From the NCBI RefSeq assembly GCF_000308635.1, contig NZ_BAGD01000123.1, forward strand, positions 1-62,284: a DNA stretch of 62,284 nucleotides, written 5' to 3'. The stretch comes from Nocardia otitidiscaviarum NBRC 14405 (GTDB lineage: Bacteria; Actinomycetota; Actinomycetes; Mycobacteriales; Mycobacteriaceae). Numbering within the stretch: position 1 is the stretch's first letter; each line of letters starts with the position of its first letter. The position numbers and the translations under genes are program-made. Under the pieces are notes generated by a model. The model was not told the DNA's origin and did not search any database. It saw only the letters and a list, made by a program, of their open reading frames with translations. Positions 25,625-35,033 of this stretch are shown here, piece by piece.

Positions 25625-25718
25625 GTCGTGTTCACCGGGGTTGATTCCGCCATATCCACCGCGCACCACCGCTTACGCTGAATTGAGCACCGCACCAGCG
25701 ATTTCCGGGAATGTCGCC

Positions 25719-25886
25719 ATGACCTATCCCCTGCCCCTGAGCCCCTTGCCGCTCAGTGACGAACACCGCGAATCCTTCTGGCGTCGATCGGGCTGGAGCC
25801 CCGGCCTCCCGGATCGGGAACGGGAAGCCATCGAACACCGCTGGGACGACGAATCCATCGAGATCGCCGAGGTTTTCGGCTGGTGA
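25719..25886 (+). CDS. Small hypothetical protein
   Basis: A possible 55-residue protein starting at ATG 25719. It is acidic and Trp-rich (ESFWRRSGWSPGLPDREREAIEHRWDDESIEIAEVFGW), with no membrane segment or known motif. Codon use looks coding and the frame does not lie over another gene. No clear Shine-Dalgarno precedes it. It is convergent with the TetR gene that ends at 25906. I do not recognise it. Confidence 0.4.
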   Translation: MTYPLPLSPLPLSDEHRESFWRRSGWSPGLPDREREAIEHRWDDESIEIAEVFGW

Positions 25887-25905
25887 GCCATCGGCTCGAC
25901 AGTCG

Positions 25906-26520
25906 TCAGGAGCCCGGGTGCAGGGTGTTGTGCAAGGTGGCGGCCCACTGCTGCACGATCTCCTTGCGGCGCAGCGAGTCGTCGGTGAGCACGTCGGCGA
26001 GGCCGAGGCCGCGGGCCAGGTCCAGGGTGGCCTGGACCAGGTGGTGGGTGACCGGGTCGGAGTCGTCGACGCCGAGCGCTTCCACGGCCATCCGGTGCGA
26101 GATGCGGCCGAAGCGGGCCTCCATGGGGACGATGCGTTCCCGCAGGGCCGGATCGGCGGCGGCGTGCGTCCACACCTGGAGGGCCGCCTTGAACAGCGGG
26201 CTGGTGTAGGACTCCACCAGCGAGGCGACCACGGCCTGGGTGCGCCCCGCACCCTCGGCGACGTCGTCGAGGGCGAGGGCCTCGGCCTTCGACTGCGCCA
26301 TCCGCGTCTCGAACATGTACTCCAGGGCGGCGGTGATCAGATCCTCCCGGGTGGGGAAGTGATGCTGCGCAGCCCCGCGCGACACCCCCGCGCGTTCGGC
26401 CACCACGGCCACGGTGGCGGTCGCCCAGCCCAGTTCGGCCAGGCAGTCGATGGTCGCCTCCAGCAGCCGCTGCCGGGTGGCCCGGCTGCGGTCCTGCTTG
26501 GGTTCGTGGGGTGTCGCCAT
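25906..26520 (-). CDS. TetR-family regulator, last gene of the acyl-CoA operon
   Basis: A 204-residue TetR repressor: KQDRSRATRQRLLEATIDCLAELGWATATVAVVAERAGVSRGAAQHHFPTREDLITAAL, helix-turn-helix at residues 7-65. ATG 26520 is five bases past the enoyl-CoA hydratase stop, so it is co-transcribed with the acyl-CoA carboxylase/dehydrogenase genes. It probably acts back on the operon promoter near 35.0 kb, where an inverted repeat is present (35034-35049). Members with such neighbours often sense acyl-CoA esters (inference). Confidence 0.88.
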   Translation of the reverse strand: MATPHEPKQDRSRATRQRLLEATIDCLAELGWATATVAVVAERAGVSRGAAQHHFPTREDLITAALEYMFETRMAQSKAEALALDDVAEGAGRTQAVVASLVESYTSPLFKAALQVWTHAAADPALRERIVPMEARFGRISHRMAVEALGVDDSDPVTHHLVQATLDLARGLGLADVLTDDSLRRKEIVQQWAATLHNTLHPGS

Positions 26521-26525
26521 GGCCG

Positions 26526-27320
26526 CTATTCTGCCCAGCTCGGCGGACGGCGCTGAAAGAAGGCCGTCATGCCCTCGACGACGTCGGGGGTTCCGAAGCA
26601 ACTGCCCGAACGCTTGGCCAGCTCGTCGGCGCTGCGATCGAACTCGGCCAGGATATGGGCGGTGGTGAGCCGCTTGCTCTCGGCCAGCCCCTGCGGGGAC
26701 CCCTTGCGCAGTTCACCGCACAGCCGCGCCACCTCCGCCGCCGCGTCGTCGGCGGCGCTGGTGATGAGGCCGATGCGCTCGGCGACATCGGCGTCGAAGG
26801 TCTCGCCGGTCTGGAAGTACCGCGCCGCCGCGCGCGAGGTCATGCGCGGCAGCAGGGTGAGCGAGATGATGAACGGGGCCAGGCCCAGCCGCGCCTCGGT
26901 GAGGGCGAAGCTGCTGCCCCGACCGGCGACGACGATATCGCAGGCGGCGACGATGCCCATACCGCCCGCGCGCACATTGCCGTCGATCCGCGCCACCACG
27001 GGCTTGGGCAGTTCCAGGATGCGGCGCAGCACCTGGACCGCCCACCGGGTGCGGATGTCGGCGGCGGCCGCGGGGTCGGCGTCGAGGGCCTCCTTCAGGT
27101 CCGCACCGGCGCAGAAGGTGGTGCCGGTGTGGGTGAGGACGACACCGCGCACGGCCTCGTCCGCACCCGCCCGCTCCAGACCGTCCAGCAGTTCGGCCAC
27201 CAGCCGTGAGGACAGGGCGTTGCGGTTGTGCGGGGAGTCCAGCGTGAGCACCGCGAAGCCGTCGCGCACCTCGTAGCGGACGACCGGCGCGGTCTCGGGG
27301 GTGGGTTCGGTATCGACCAT
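26526..27320 (-). CDS. echA7: Enoyl-CoA hydratase/isomerase
   Basis: A 264-residue crotonase-fold enzyme. Oxyanion-hole segments are GTTFCAGADLKEAL (near 66-79) and GNVRAGGMGIVAACDIVVA (near 114-132). Glu in LTEARLGLAPFI is a likely catalytic residue. Hydration of a 2-enoyl-CoA, or a related HMG-CoA-lyase-like or methylglutaconyl-type step, fits the operon. The gene lies one base after the acyl-CoA dehydrogenase stop. The neighbourhood matches Rv0971c (echA7) of the accA2-accD2 locus in M. tuberculosis; the symbol rests on that gene order from memory. Confidence 0.85.
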   Translation of the reverse strand: MVDTEPTPETAPVVRYEVRDGFAVLTLDSPHNRNALSSRLVAELLDGLERAGADEAVRGVVLTHTGTTFCAGADLKEALDADPAAAADIRTRWAVQVLRRILELPKPVVARIDGNVRAGGMGIVAACDIVVAGRGSSFALTEARLGLAPFIISLTLLPRMTSRAAARYFQTGETFDADVAERIGLITSAADDAAAEVARLCGELRKGSPQGLAESKRLTTAHILAEFDRSADELAKRSGSCFGTPDVVEGMTAFFQRRPPSWAE

Positions 27321-27321
27321 G

Positions 27322-28482
27322 TCAGTACGACCTCGGCAGGCCCAGCGAGTGCTGGGCGACGAAATTCAGGATCATCTCCCGGCTGACCGGGGCGACGCGG
27401 CCGATGCGCGCGGCGGCCAGCATGCCCGCCAGACCGACATCGGAGGTGAGGCCGGAGCCGCCGTGGGTCTGGATGGCCTGATCGAGCGCCTTGATGCTGG
27501 CCTCGGCGGCGGCGTATTTCGCCATATTGGCGGCCTCGGCGGCCCCGAAGTCGTCGCCCGAGTCGTAGAGCACGGCGGCCTTCTGCATCATGACCTTGGC
27601 CAGCTCCAGTTCGATCTTCACCTGCGCCAGCGGATGCGAAATGCCCTGGTGCGCACCGATGGGCGTCTTCCACACCTGGCGTTCCCTGGCGTATTCCACC
27701 GCCCGGTCGATGGCGTAGCGGCCCATGCCGACCGCCATGGCGGCGCCCATGATGCGCTCCGGGTTCAGGCCCGCGAACAGCTGCGCGATGGCCGCGTCCT
27801 CCTGGCCCACCAGGGCGTCGGCGGGCAGCCGCACGTCGTCGAGGAACAGCGTGTACTGGCTGTCCGGCTCGATGATGTCCATCTCCTGCCGGTTCTTCAC
27901 GAACCCGGGGGTGTCGACGGGCACGATGAACAGCGCGGGCTTGAGGTTGCCGGTCTTGGCGTCCTCGGTGCGCGCCACGATGAGCACGGCCTCGGCCTGG
28001 TTCACACCGGAGATGAAGATCTTGCGGCCGTTGAGGATCCAGTCGCCGCCGTCGCGCCGGGCGGTGGTGGTGATCTTGTGCGAGTTGGAGCCCGCATCCG
28101 GCTCGGTGATGCCGAAGACCATCTTGGCCGTGCCGTCGGCCAAGCGCGGCAACCAGTTCCGCTTCTGCTCCGCGGTACCGTACTTGGTGATGATGGTGCC
28201 GCAGATGGCGGGCGAGACCACCATGAGCAGCAGGCCCGCACCCGCCGCGGACAACTCCTCCTGCACCAGCGCGAGTTCGTAGATGCCCGCGCCGCCACCG
28301 CCGTACTCCTCCGGCAGGTTCACGCCGAGGAAGCCGAGTTCGCCCGCCTCGTCCCAGAGTTCGGTGAGCGGCTCGTTCCGCAACGCCTTGGCGCGCACAT
28401 AGTCGCGGTAGTTGTATTTGGCGGCCAGCTGGGCCACCGCCGCGCGCAGCGCCTTCTGTTCGTCGGATTCGATGAAGCTCAT
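27322..28482 (-). CDS. fadE12: Acyl-CoA dehydrogenase (FadE12-like)
   Basis: A 386-residue classical acyl-CoA dehydrogenase. Flavin motif VFGITEPDAGSNSHKI (about 127-142), WILNGRKIFISG next, and QTHGGSGLTSDVGL near 345 in the FAD-binding C-terminal helix region. The base is not at the usual late Glu motif (YEGT is absent; the segment reads ARIGRVAPVSREM). This occurs in isovaleryl-CoA-type enzymes that use another Glu, so substrate class is uncertain. It lies three bases downstream of the carboxylase alpha gene. Position corresponds to fadE12 of the accA2 locus. Confidence 0.85.
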   Translation of the reverse strand: MSFIESDEQKALRAAVAQLAAKYNYRDYVRAKALRNEPLTELWDEAGELGFLGVNLPEEYGGGGAGIYELALVQEELSAAGAGLLLMVVSPAICGTIITKYGTAEQKRNWLPRLADGTAKMVFGITEPDAGSNSHKITTTARRDGGDWILNGRKIFISGVNQAEAVLIVARTEDAKTGNLKPALFIVPVDTPGFVKNRQEMDIIEPDSQYTLFLDDVRLPADALVGQEDAAIAQLFAGLNPERIMGAAMAVGMGRYAIDRAVEYARERQVWKTPIGAHQGISHPLAQVKIELELAKVMMQKAAVLYDSGDDFGAAEAANMAKYAAAEASIKALDQAIQTHGGSGLTSDVGLAGMLAAARIGRVAPVSREMILNFVAQHSLGLPRSY

Positions 28483-28485
28483 TGC

Positions 28486-30474
28486 CTACTCCTGGTTTTC
28501 GTTGTGCACAACGGCGAGCACAGCGCCGACGTCGACCTGCTGACCGACCGCGACATTCAGTTCGGTGAGAGTACCGGCGGTGGGGGCGGCGATGGCGTGT
28601 TCCATCTTCATGGCCTCCAGCCACAGGATGGGCTGGCCCTTCTCCACCTGTGCGCCGACCTCCGCGCCGAGGCGGATGACCGCGCCGGGCATGGGCGCGA
28701 GCAGCGAGCCCTCCGCCACCTGGTCGGCCGGATCCTCGAAGCGCGGCAGCCGCCGCACGGTCACCGGGCCGAGCGGGGAATCGACGGCGACCAGATCGCC
28801 GTAGCGGGCCACCTCGAAGCGGCGCAGCACCGCGCCGCGCTCGCCGGGAACGCGCAGCACCACGGTGTCCGGGGTGAGGTCCACCAGTTCCAGACCGGGC
28901 AGGCCGTCCACCTCGAGACCCGAGCGGGTCAGGCGGTAGCGCACCTCGTGCTTGCCGGTCACCCGGCTCTCATAGGACTTGGACTGCGGCTGCGACGGCA
29001 GATTGCGCCAGCCACTGGGCAGTCCGCCGCCCACCCGCGCGGCGGCGCGATTGGCGGCGGCATCGGCCAGAGCGGCCGCGGTGATCGACAGTGCCTCGGT
29101 ACTTTCCGCGGCCAGCGGGGCGGCGAGCGCGTCCAGGCCGTGAGTGGCGAAGAAGGCGGTATCGGTGTCCCCGGCCAGGAAGGCCGGGTGCCGCAGCACC
29201 CGCACCAGCAGATCGCGGTTGGTCACCAAGCCGTGAATCTTGGCCCGCTGCAGCGCCGAGGCCAGCAGATACGCGGCCTCGTCCCGGGTTTCGGCGTAGG
29301 AGATGACCTTGGCGAGCATGGGGTCGTAGTGCACGCCCACCAGTGAGCCGTCCACCACGCCGGAGTCCAGGCGCACACCCGGCTCGGTGAGCACGGTGAA
29401 TTCGCCTACGGTGCCGGGGATGTCGAGCTTGTGGACGGCACCGCTCTGCGGCTGCCAATCCTGTGCGGGATCCTCGGCGTACAGACGCACCTCGATGGAG
29501 TGGCCGCGCATGGCGGGCTGCCGCGCGGGCAGCGGGCGTCCGGCCGCCACCTGCAACTGCAGGCGCACCAGATCCAGGCCGGTGGTCTGCTCGGTGACCG
29601 GATGCTCCACCTGGAGTCGGGTGTTCATCTCCAGGAAGAAGAACTCGCCCTTCTCGTCGGCCAGGAACTCGACGGTGCCCGCACCCTCGTAGCCGATGGC
29701 CTCCGACGCCAACCGCGCCGCCTCGAACAGCCGCGCCCGCATACCGTCGATCTTCTCCACCAGCGGTGACGGGGCCTCCTCCACCACCTTCTGATGCCGC
29801 CGCTGAATCGAGCACTCGCGCTCGCCCACCGCCCATACGGTGCCGTGGGAGTCGGCCATGACCTGCACCTCGATATGGCGGCCGGTCTCCAGGTAGCGCT
29901 CGCAGAACACGGTCGGATCGCCGAAGGCCGACGCGGCCTCGCGCTGGGCCGCCTCGATCTGATCGTTCAGGTCGGCGAGGTCGCGCACCACGCGCATACC
30001 GCGCCCGCCGCCACCGGCCGACGCCTTGATGAGCACCGGCAGCATGTCGGCGGTGACCTCGGCCGGGTCCAGCTGCTTCAGCACCGGCACCCCGGCGGCG
30101 TCCATCATCTTCTTGGACTCGACCTTGGAGCCCATCTGCTCGATGGCGGTCACCGGCGGGCCGATCCACACCAGCCCCGCCGCCTGCACGGCCTCGGCGA
30201 ATTCCGCGTTCTCGGAGAGGAATCCGTAACCGGGGTGGATGGCGTCGGCACCGGCCGAGAGCGCGGCCTCGATGATCAGTTCACCGCGCAGGTAGGTCTC
30301 GCCGGGGGTGTTGCCCGGAAGACGCACGGCGGCATCGGCTTCGGCCACATGCGGGGAGGCGGCATCGGCGTCGGAGTACACGGCGGTGGTGGCGATGCCC
30401 ATGCGGCGGCAGGTGGCGAACACCCGGCGCGCGATCTCACCGCGGTTGGCGACCAGCACATTGCGGATTTCCAT
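28486..30474 (-). CDS. accA2: Acyl-CoA carboxylase biotinylated alpha subunit (biotin carboxylase + BCCP)
   Basis: A 662-residue fusion. Biotin carboxylase: MEIRNVLVANRGEIARRVF at the start, ATP-grasp loop SAGGGGRGMR (near 158-167), catalytic region FFLEMNTRLQVEHPVTEQ (near 283-300). The biotin carrier domain has biotinyl Lys in LEAMKMEHAIA about 45 residues from the end. It carboxylates biotin and, with the beta chain upstream, an acyl-CoA: acetyl-, propionyl- or a branched enoyl-CoA. The start is ATG 30474; the longer frame is antisense noise over the beta gene. Gene order equals the mycobacterial accA2-accD2 set, whose substrate I cannot state from sequence. Confidence 0.92.
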   Translation of the reverse strand: MEIRNVLVANRGEIARRVFATCRRMGIATTAVYSDADAASPHVAEADAAVRLPGNTPGETYLRGELIIEAALSAGADAIHPGYGFLSENAEFAEAVQAAGLVWIGPPVTAIEQMGSKVESKKMMDAAGVPVLKQLDPAEVTADMLPVLIKASAGGGGRGMRVVRDLADLNDQIEAAQREAASAFGDPTVFCERYLETGRHIEVQVMADSHGTVWAVGERECSIQRRHQKVVEEAPSPLVEKIDGMRARLFEAARLASEAIGYEGAGTVEFLADEKGEFFFLEMNTRLQVEHPVTEQTTGLDLVRLQLQVAAGRPLPARQPAMRGHSIEVRLYAEDPAQDWQPQSGAVHKLDIPGTVGEFTVLTEPGVRLDSGVVDGSLVGVHYDPMLAKVISYAETRDEAAYLLASALQRAKIHGLVTNRDLLVRVLRHPAFLAGDTDTAFFATHGLDALAAPLAAESTEALSITAAALADAAANRAAARVGGGLPSGWRNLPSQPQSKSYESRVTGKHEVRYRLTRSGLEVDGLPGLELVDLTPDTVVLRVPGERGAVLRRFEVARYGDLVAVDSPLGPVTVRRLPRFEDPADQVAEGSLLAPMPGAVIRLGAEVGAQVEKGQPILWLEAMKMEHAIAAPTAGTLTELNVAVGQQVDVGAVLAVVHNENQE

Positions 30475-30482
30475 ACCTGGCC

Positions 30483-32087
30483 TCACATCCGGAAGACGCC
30501 GAAGCCGTCGGCGCCCTCGATCGGGGCATTGTGAATGGCGGACAGGGCCATTCCCAAGACCGTGCGGGTATCGCGGGGATCGATGACGCCGTCGTCGTAG
30601 AGGCGACCCGACATGAACATGGGCAGCGATTCGGCCTCGATCTGCGCCTCGATCATGGCGCGCATCCCGGCGTCGGCGGCCTCGTCGAACGGCATACCCT
30701 TGGCCTCGGCGGCGGCCCGGCCCACGATGGAGATGACGCCCGCCAGCTGCGCACCGCCCATGACGGCGGATTTCGCGCTGGGCCAGGCGAAGACGAAACG
30801 CGGATCGTAGGCGCGGCCACACATGCCGTAGTGGCCCGCGCCGTAGGACGCGCCCATCAGCACCGAGATGTGCGGGACCTTGGAGTTGGAGACGGCGTTG
30901 ATCATCATCGCGCCGTGCTTGATGATGCCCTTCTGCTCGTACTCCTTGCCCACCATGTAGCCGGTGGTGTTGTGCAGGAACAGCAGTGGGGTGTTCGACT
31001 GGTTGGCGAGCTGGATGAACTGCGCCGCCTTCTGCGCCTCCTCGGAGAACAGCACGCCGCGCGCATTGGCGAGGATGCCGACCGGGTAGCCGTGCAGTTC
31101 CGCCCAGCCGGTGACCAGGCTGGAGCCGTAGAGCGGTTTGAACTCGTCGAAATCGGAGCCGTCCACCACGCGGGCGATGACCTCGCGCGGGTCGAACGGG
31201 ATCTTGAGGTCGGTGGGCACGATGCCCAGCAGTTCCTCGGCGTCGTAGCGCGGTTCGATGATCTCGGTGCGCGGGCGCGGGGCCGGGCCCCGCTTCTGCC
31301 AATTGAGCCGCTTGACGATCGAGCGTCCCAGCCGGATGGCGTCCTGCTCGTCGGCGGCCAGGTAGTCGGCCAGACCGGAGACGCGGGCGTGCATATCCGC
31401 GCCGCCGAGCGATTCGTCGTCGGACTCCTCACCGGTGGCCATCTTGACCAGCGGCGGCCCGCCCAGGAACACCTTGGAGCGCTCCTTGATCATGACGGTG
31501 TAGTCGGACATGCCGGGGATGTACGCGCCGCCGGCGGTCGAGTTGCCGAAAACCAGTGCGATGGTGGGGATGCCCTCGGCGGAGAGGCGAGTCAGGTCGC
31601 GGAACATCCGCCCGCCCGGCACGAAGACCTCCTTCTGGGTGGGCAGATCCGCGCCACCGGACTCCACCAGTCCGATGACCGGGAGGCGATTCTCCCGGGC
31701 GATGTCGTTCATGCGCAGGTTCTTGCGCAGCGTCCACGGGTTCGACGTGCCGCCGCGCACCGTGGGATCCGGTGCCACGATCATGCATTCGACGCCCTCG
31801 ACGATGCCGATGCCCGCGATGACGCTGGCGCCGACATGGAACTCACTGCCCCAGGCGGCCAGCGGGGCCAGCTCCAGGAACGGCGAATCCTCGTCGATGA
31901 GCAGTTCGATGCGTTCGCGCGCGGTCAGCTTGCCGCGCTTGCGGTGCCGCGCCATCTTGTCGGGGCCACCGCCCGCGATGTTCTTGGCGTACTCGGCCTC
32001 CACCTCGGCCAACTTTTCGCTCATGGCCTCGGCGGCGGCCCGGTAGTCCGCCGAATTCGGGTCTACGGCGGTGCGCAGTGTACTCAA
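30483..32087 (-). CDS. accD2: Acyl-CoA carboxylase carboxyltransferase beta subunit
   Basis: A 534-residue carboxyltransferase of the methylcrotonyl/propionyl-CoA carboxylase beta type: GGPDKMARHRKRGKLTARERIELLIDEDSPFLEL (near 43-76), VFGNSTAGGAYIPGMSDYTVMIK, MGASYGAGHYGMCGRAYDPRFVFAWPSAKSAVMGG. The SYGAG(H/N)YGMCGRAY signature is typical of methylcrotonyl- and geranyl-CoA carboxylases. The reading frame opens at TTG 32087, overlapping the stop of the preceding dehydrogenase gene (TTGA), so translation is coupled. No ATG or GTG start fits before residue 22. It works with the alpha chain just downstream. Confidence 0.92.
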   Translation of the reverse strand: MSTLRTAVDPNSADYRAAAEAMSEKLAEVEAEYAKNIAGGGPDKMARHRKRGKLTARERIELLIDEDSPFLELAPLAAWGSEFHVGASVIAGIGIVEGVECMIVAPDPTVRGGTSNPWTLRKNLRMNDIARENRLPVIGLVESGGADLPTQKEVFVPGGRMFRDLTRLSAEGIPTIALVFGNSTAGGAYIPGMSDYTVMIKERSKVFLGGPPLVKMATGEESDDESLGGADMHARVSGLADYLAADEQDAIRLGRSIVKRLNWQKRGPAPRPRTEIIEPRYDAEELLGIVPTDLKIPFDPREVIARVVDGSDFDEFKPLYGSSLVTGWAELHGYPVGILANARGVLFSEEAQKAAQFIQLANQSNTPLLFLHNTTGYMVGKEYEQKGIIKHGAMMINAVSNSKVPHISVLMGASYGAGHYGMCGRAYDPRFVFAWPSAKSAVMGGAQLAGVISIVGRAAAEAKGMPFDEAADAGMRAMIEAQIEAESLPMFMSGRLYDDGVIDPRDTRTVLGMALSAIHNAPIEGADGFGVFRM

Positions 32088-33241
32088 GACTGGAACCCCA
32101 ATCGCTTGGCCGCAAGGCTGGTCAGGATCTCGTTGGTGCCACCGCCGATACCCAGGATGCGGACATCGCGGTAGTGGCGCTCCACCTCGGACTCGCGCAT
32201 GTAGCCGAGTCCGCCGAAGAGCTGAACCGCCTGGTGGGCAACCCATTCGGCGGTCTCCACGGCGGTGTTCTTGGCGAAGCACACCTCGGCGATGAGGTCG
32301 GTCTCGCCCTGGGCCGCGCGCTCCACCACATGGCGGGTGTACACGCGGGCGACGTCGATGCGGCGCGCCATCTCCGACAGGGTGTTCTGCACGGCCTGGC
32401 GGCTGATCAGCGGGCGGCCGAAGGTCTCGCGGTCGCGGCACCATTGCAGGGTCAGGTCCAGGCAGCGCTGCGCGTGCCCGTACGCCTGCGCGGCCAGCCC
32501 GACCCGCTCGCTCACGAAAGCCTGTGCGATCTGGGCGAATCCGGAGTTCTCCGCGCCGACCAGGTTGGACACCGGCACCCGCACGTCCACATAGGACAGC
32601 TCGGCCGTATCGGAGGCCAGCCAGCCCATCTTCTCCAGCTTGCGACTCACCGTGAAGCCGGGCGTGTCCTTCTCCACCACGAGCAACGAGACACCGCCCG
32701 CGCCGGGACCGCCGGTGCGCACGGCCGTCACGACGTAGTCGGCGCGCACGCCGGAGGTGATGAACGTCTTGGCTCCATTGACAACGAATTCGTCGCCGTC
32801 GCGCACCGCGGAGGTGGTGAGATGGCCCACGTCCGACCCGCCGCCGGGTTCGGTGATGGCCAGGGAGCCGATCTTCTCGCCCGCCAGCGTGGGCCGCACC
32901 CAACGCTCGATGTGCTCGGCATTGCCGGCGGCGATCATGTGCGGCACCGCGATACCGCAGGTGAACAGGGAGGCGAACAGACCACCGGAGCAGCCCGCGT
33001 AGTGCATCTCCTCGCACACGACGGCGGCGTCGATGCCGTCGCCGCCGGAGCCGCCCACATCCTCGGGGAACTGGATGCCGAGCAGGCCCAGCGCGCCCGC
33101 CTTCTTGTGCAGTTCGCGCGGGATCTCGCCCCGGCGTTCCCAGTCGTCCAGATAGGGCAGCACCTCGCGATCGGCGAAACCGCGCACGGTGGCGCGCAAT
33201 TCGCGTCGCTCCGGAGTGGTCCAGGGGTTCACGTAGGTCAT
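32084..33241 (-). CDS. fadE13: Acyl-CoA dehydrogenase (FadE13-like)
   Basis: A 385-residue classical acyl-CoA dehydrogenase: flavin motif LAITEPGGGSDVGHL (about 126-140), FVVNGAKTFITSG next, RYDHIRT-like region YSERVGLAAQAYG, and the C-terminal catalytic-loop region RDVRILGIGGGTNEI (near 360-374), where GGGTNEI replaces the YEGT of straight-chain enzymes, as in isovaleryl/branched types. ATG 33241 overlaps the end of the AtuA-like gene by four bases, and its own stop overlaps the accD2-like start. It is the second of two dehydrogenases in the operon. Confidence 0.88.
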   Translation of the reverse strand: MTYVNPWTTPERRELRATVRGFADREVLPYLDDWERRGEIPRELHKKAGALGLLGIQFPEDVGGSGGDGIDAAVVCEEMHYAGCSGGLFASLFTCGIAVPHMIAAGNAEHIERWVRPTLAGEKIGSLAITEPGGGSDVGHLTTSAVRDGDEFVVNGAKTFITSGVRADYVVTAVRTGGPGAGGVSLLVVEKDTPGFTVSRKLEKMGWLASDTAELSYVDVRVPVSNLVGAENSGFAQIAQAFVSERVGLAAQAYGHAQRCLDLTLQWCRDRETFGRPLISRQAVQNTLSEMARRIDVARVYTRHVVERAAQGETDLIAEVCFAKNTAVETAEWVAHQAVQLFGGLGYMRESEVERHYRDVRILGIGGGTNEILTSLAAKRLGFQS

Positions 33242-34953
33242 GGGAGCAACTCCACGGGGATCTCGATGTGCCGGGCGCGGAGCCATTCCCCGAGCCCCTT
33301 GGCCTGCGGATCGAAGCGGGCCTGATAGGCCACGCCCTGCCCGAGCAGGCCCTCGACGATGAAGTTCACGGCCCGCAGGTTCGGCAGTACGTGCCGGGTG
33401 ACGGGCAGTTTGGCGGTCTCGGGCAGCAGCAGGCGCAGTTCGTCGACGGTGAGGGTGTGCACCAGCCAGCGCCACTGCTCCTCGGTGCGCACCCAGACGC
33501 CGATATTGGCATTGCCGCCCTTGTCGCCGGAGCGTGCCAGTGCGATGGTGCCGAGCGGCACGCGACGGGTCGCACCCGCCGGAAGCGGCTGCGGCAGTGC
33601 GGGTTCGGGCACCTCTGCCAGCTCGATGGTCTGTGCGGCGGGCGCGATCGCCACCTGCGAGCCGTCCGGCAGCACCGCGGTGTGCGCGACGTCGTTCGCG
33701 TCCACATAACCGGGGGTGAAAACGCCGTAGGGTGAACCGTTTCCGGGCGGCGCGGTGAGCGAGAAGCCCGGGTAGCTGGCCAGCGCCAGTTCCACGGCGA
33801 CACTGGAGAAACCGCGACCCACCCGGTGGGGATCCGGGTCGCGCACCACGCACTTCAGCAGGGCGCTGGCCTGTTCCTCGGTGTCGGCGTCGGGGCGGTC
33901 CAGGCGCGACAGCGTCCATTCCAGTTCAGCCGGGCGCACGGGCAACCAGGACTCCAGTTGCCGTTGCGCCAGTTGGGCTTTGGCCTCGATATCCAGGCCG
34001 GTGAGGATGAAGGTCATCTCGTTGCGGAAGCCGCCGATGGTATTGAGCGATACCTTGAGCCGGGGCGGCGGAGCCTCGCCGCGCACCCCGGAGATGCGGA
34101 CCCGGTCCGGACCCTCCTGGGTGAGCGCGATGGTGTCCAGGCGGGTGGTCACATCCGGTCCGGCGTAGCGCGCGCCCTGGATCTCGTACATGAGCTGGGC
34201 CGCCACCGTGTCCACCGTGACCGCGCCGCCGGTGCCCGAATGTTTGGTGATCACGCTGCTGCCGTCGCGGCTCACCTCGGCCAGCGGGAAGCCGGGGCGG
34301 TCCATCTCCGCGATCTCGGTGAAGAGGGCGAAGTTGCCGCCGGTTGCCTGGGTCGAGCACTCGATGACGTGTCCGGCCACCACGGCTCCGGCGAGCGCGT
34401 CGAAATCCGCTCGCCCCCAGCCGAAATGCGCCGCCGCCGGACCCACCACCAGCGCCGCGTCGGTGACCCGGCCGGTCACCACCACATCGGCCCCGGCGGT
34501 CAGGCATTCGGCGATACCCCACGCGCCCAGGTAGGCATTGGCGGTCAGCGGTGTGCCCAGTCCCAGTTCCGCGGCGCGCGGCAGCAGGTCGTCGCCGGTC
34601 ACGTAGGCGACCTTGGCGTCCAGGCCCTGCTCCCGCGCCAGTGCGTCGATCGCCTGCGCCAGTCCGGCCGGGTTGAGCCCACCGGCATTCGTGACGATCT
34701 TGACGCCCTTCTCCAGCGCGAGCCCCAGGCAGTCCTTCAACTGTTTGACGAAGGTCTTGGCGTAGCCGAGGTTCGCGTCCTTCATCCGGTCGCGCCCGAG
34801 AATGAGCATGGTCAGCTCGGCCAGGTAGTCGCCGGTGAGAACGTCGAGCTCACCGCCCTCGAGCATTTCCCGCATGGCGCTGAGCCGATCGCCGTAGAAA
34901 CCGGAACAGTTGCCGATGCGGATGAGCTCCGGATCGGCCGCGAGCTGACTCAT
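33238..34953 (-). CDS. AtuA-like (DUF1446) protein, first gene of the acyl-CoA operon
   Basis: A 571-residue protein of the acyclic-terpene-utilisation AtuA family (DUF1446) with a C-terminal AtuA-like extension. Conserved stretches: IGNCSGFYGDRLSAMREMLEGGELDVLTGDYLAELTMLIL (about 14-53), NAGGLNPAGLA, VTGRVTDAALVVGP, and LARSGDKGGNANIGVWV near 480. In Pseudomonas AtuA belongs to the citronellol/geranyl-CoA pathway with a carboxylase and dehydrogenases, but its reaction has not been established. AGGAGG (complement of 34960-34965) precedes ATG 34953. The partner genes suggest breakdown of a branched acyl- or enoyl-CoA. Rv0976c appears to be the counterpart. Confidence 0.85.
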   Translation of the reverse strand: MSQLAADPELIRIGNCSGFYGDRLSAMREMLEGGELDVLTGDYLAELTMLILGRDRMKDANLGYAKTFVKQLKDCLGLALEKGVKIVTNAGGLNPAGLAQAIDALAREQGLDAKVAYVTGDDLLPRAAELGLGTPLTANAYLGAWGIAECLTAGADVVVTGRVTDAALVVGPAAAHFGWGRADFDALAGAVVAGHVIECSTQATGGNFALFTEIAEMDRPGFPLAEVSRDGSSVITKHSGTGGAVTVDTVAAQLMYEIQGARYAGPDVTTRLDTIALTQEGPDRVRISGVRGEAPPPRLKVSLNTIGGFRNEMTFILTGLDIEAKAQLAQRQLESWLPVRPAELEWTLSRLDRPDADTEEQASALLKCVVRDPDPHRVGRGFSSVAVELALASYPGFSLTAPPGNGSPYGVFTPGYVDANDVAHTAVLPDGSQVAIAPAAQTIELAEVPEPALPQPLPAGATRRVPLGTIALARSGDKGGNANIGVWVRTEEQWRWLVHTLTVDELRLLLPETAKLPVTRHVLPNLRAVNFIVEGLLGQGVAYQARFDPQAKGLGEWLRARHIEIPVELLP

Positions 34954-35033
34954 CGCGGGCCCTCCTGTGCGCGTGTCGGCCGCGGCCTCGCCGCCGCGGT
35001 CCGTTACAGGGTCACATTCGATCCATAAAAAAT

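Noticed and set aside
27301..29346. 681-codon plus-strand open frame
   Set aside because: Antisense shadow of the acyl-CoA dehydrogenase and carboxylase alpha genes, both with complete family motifs.
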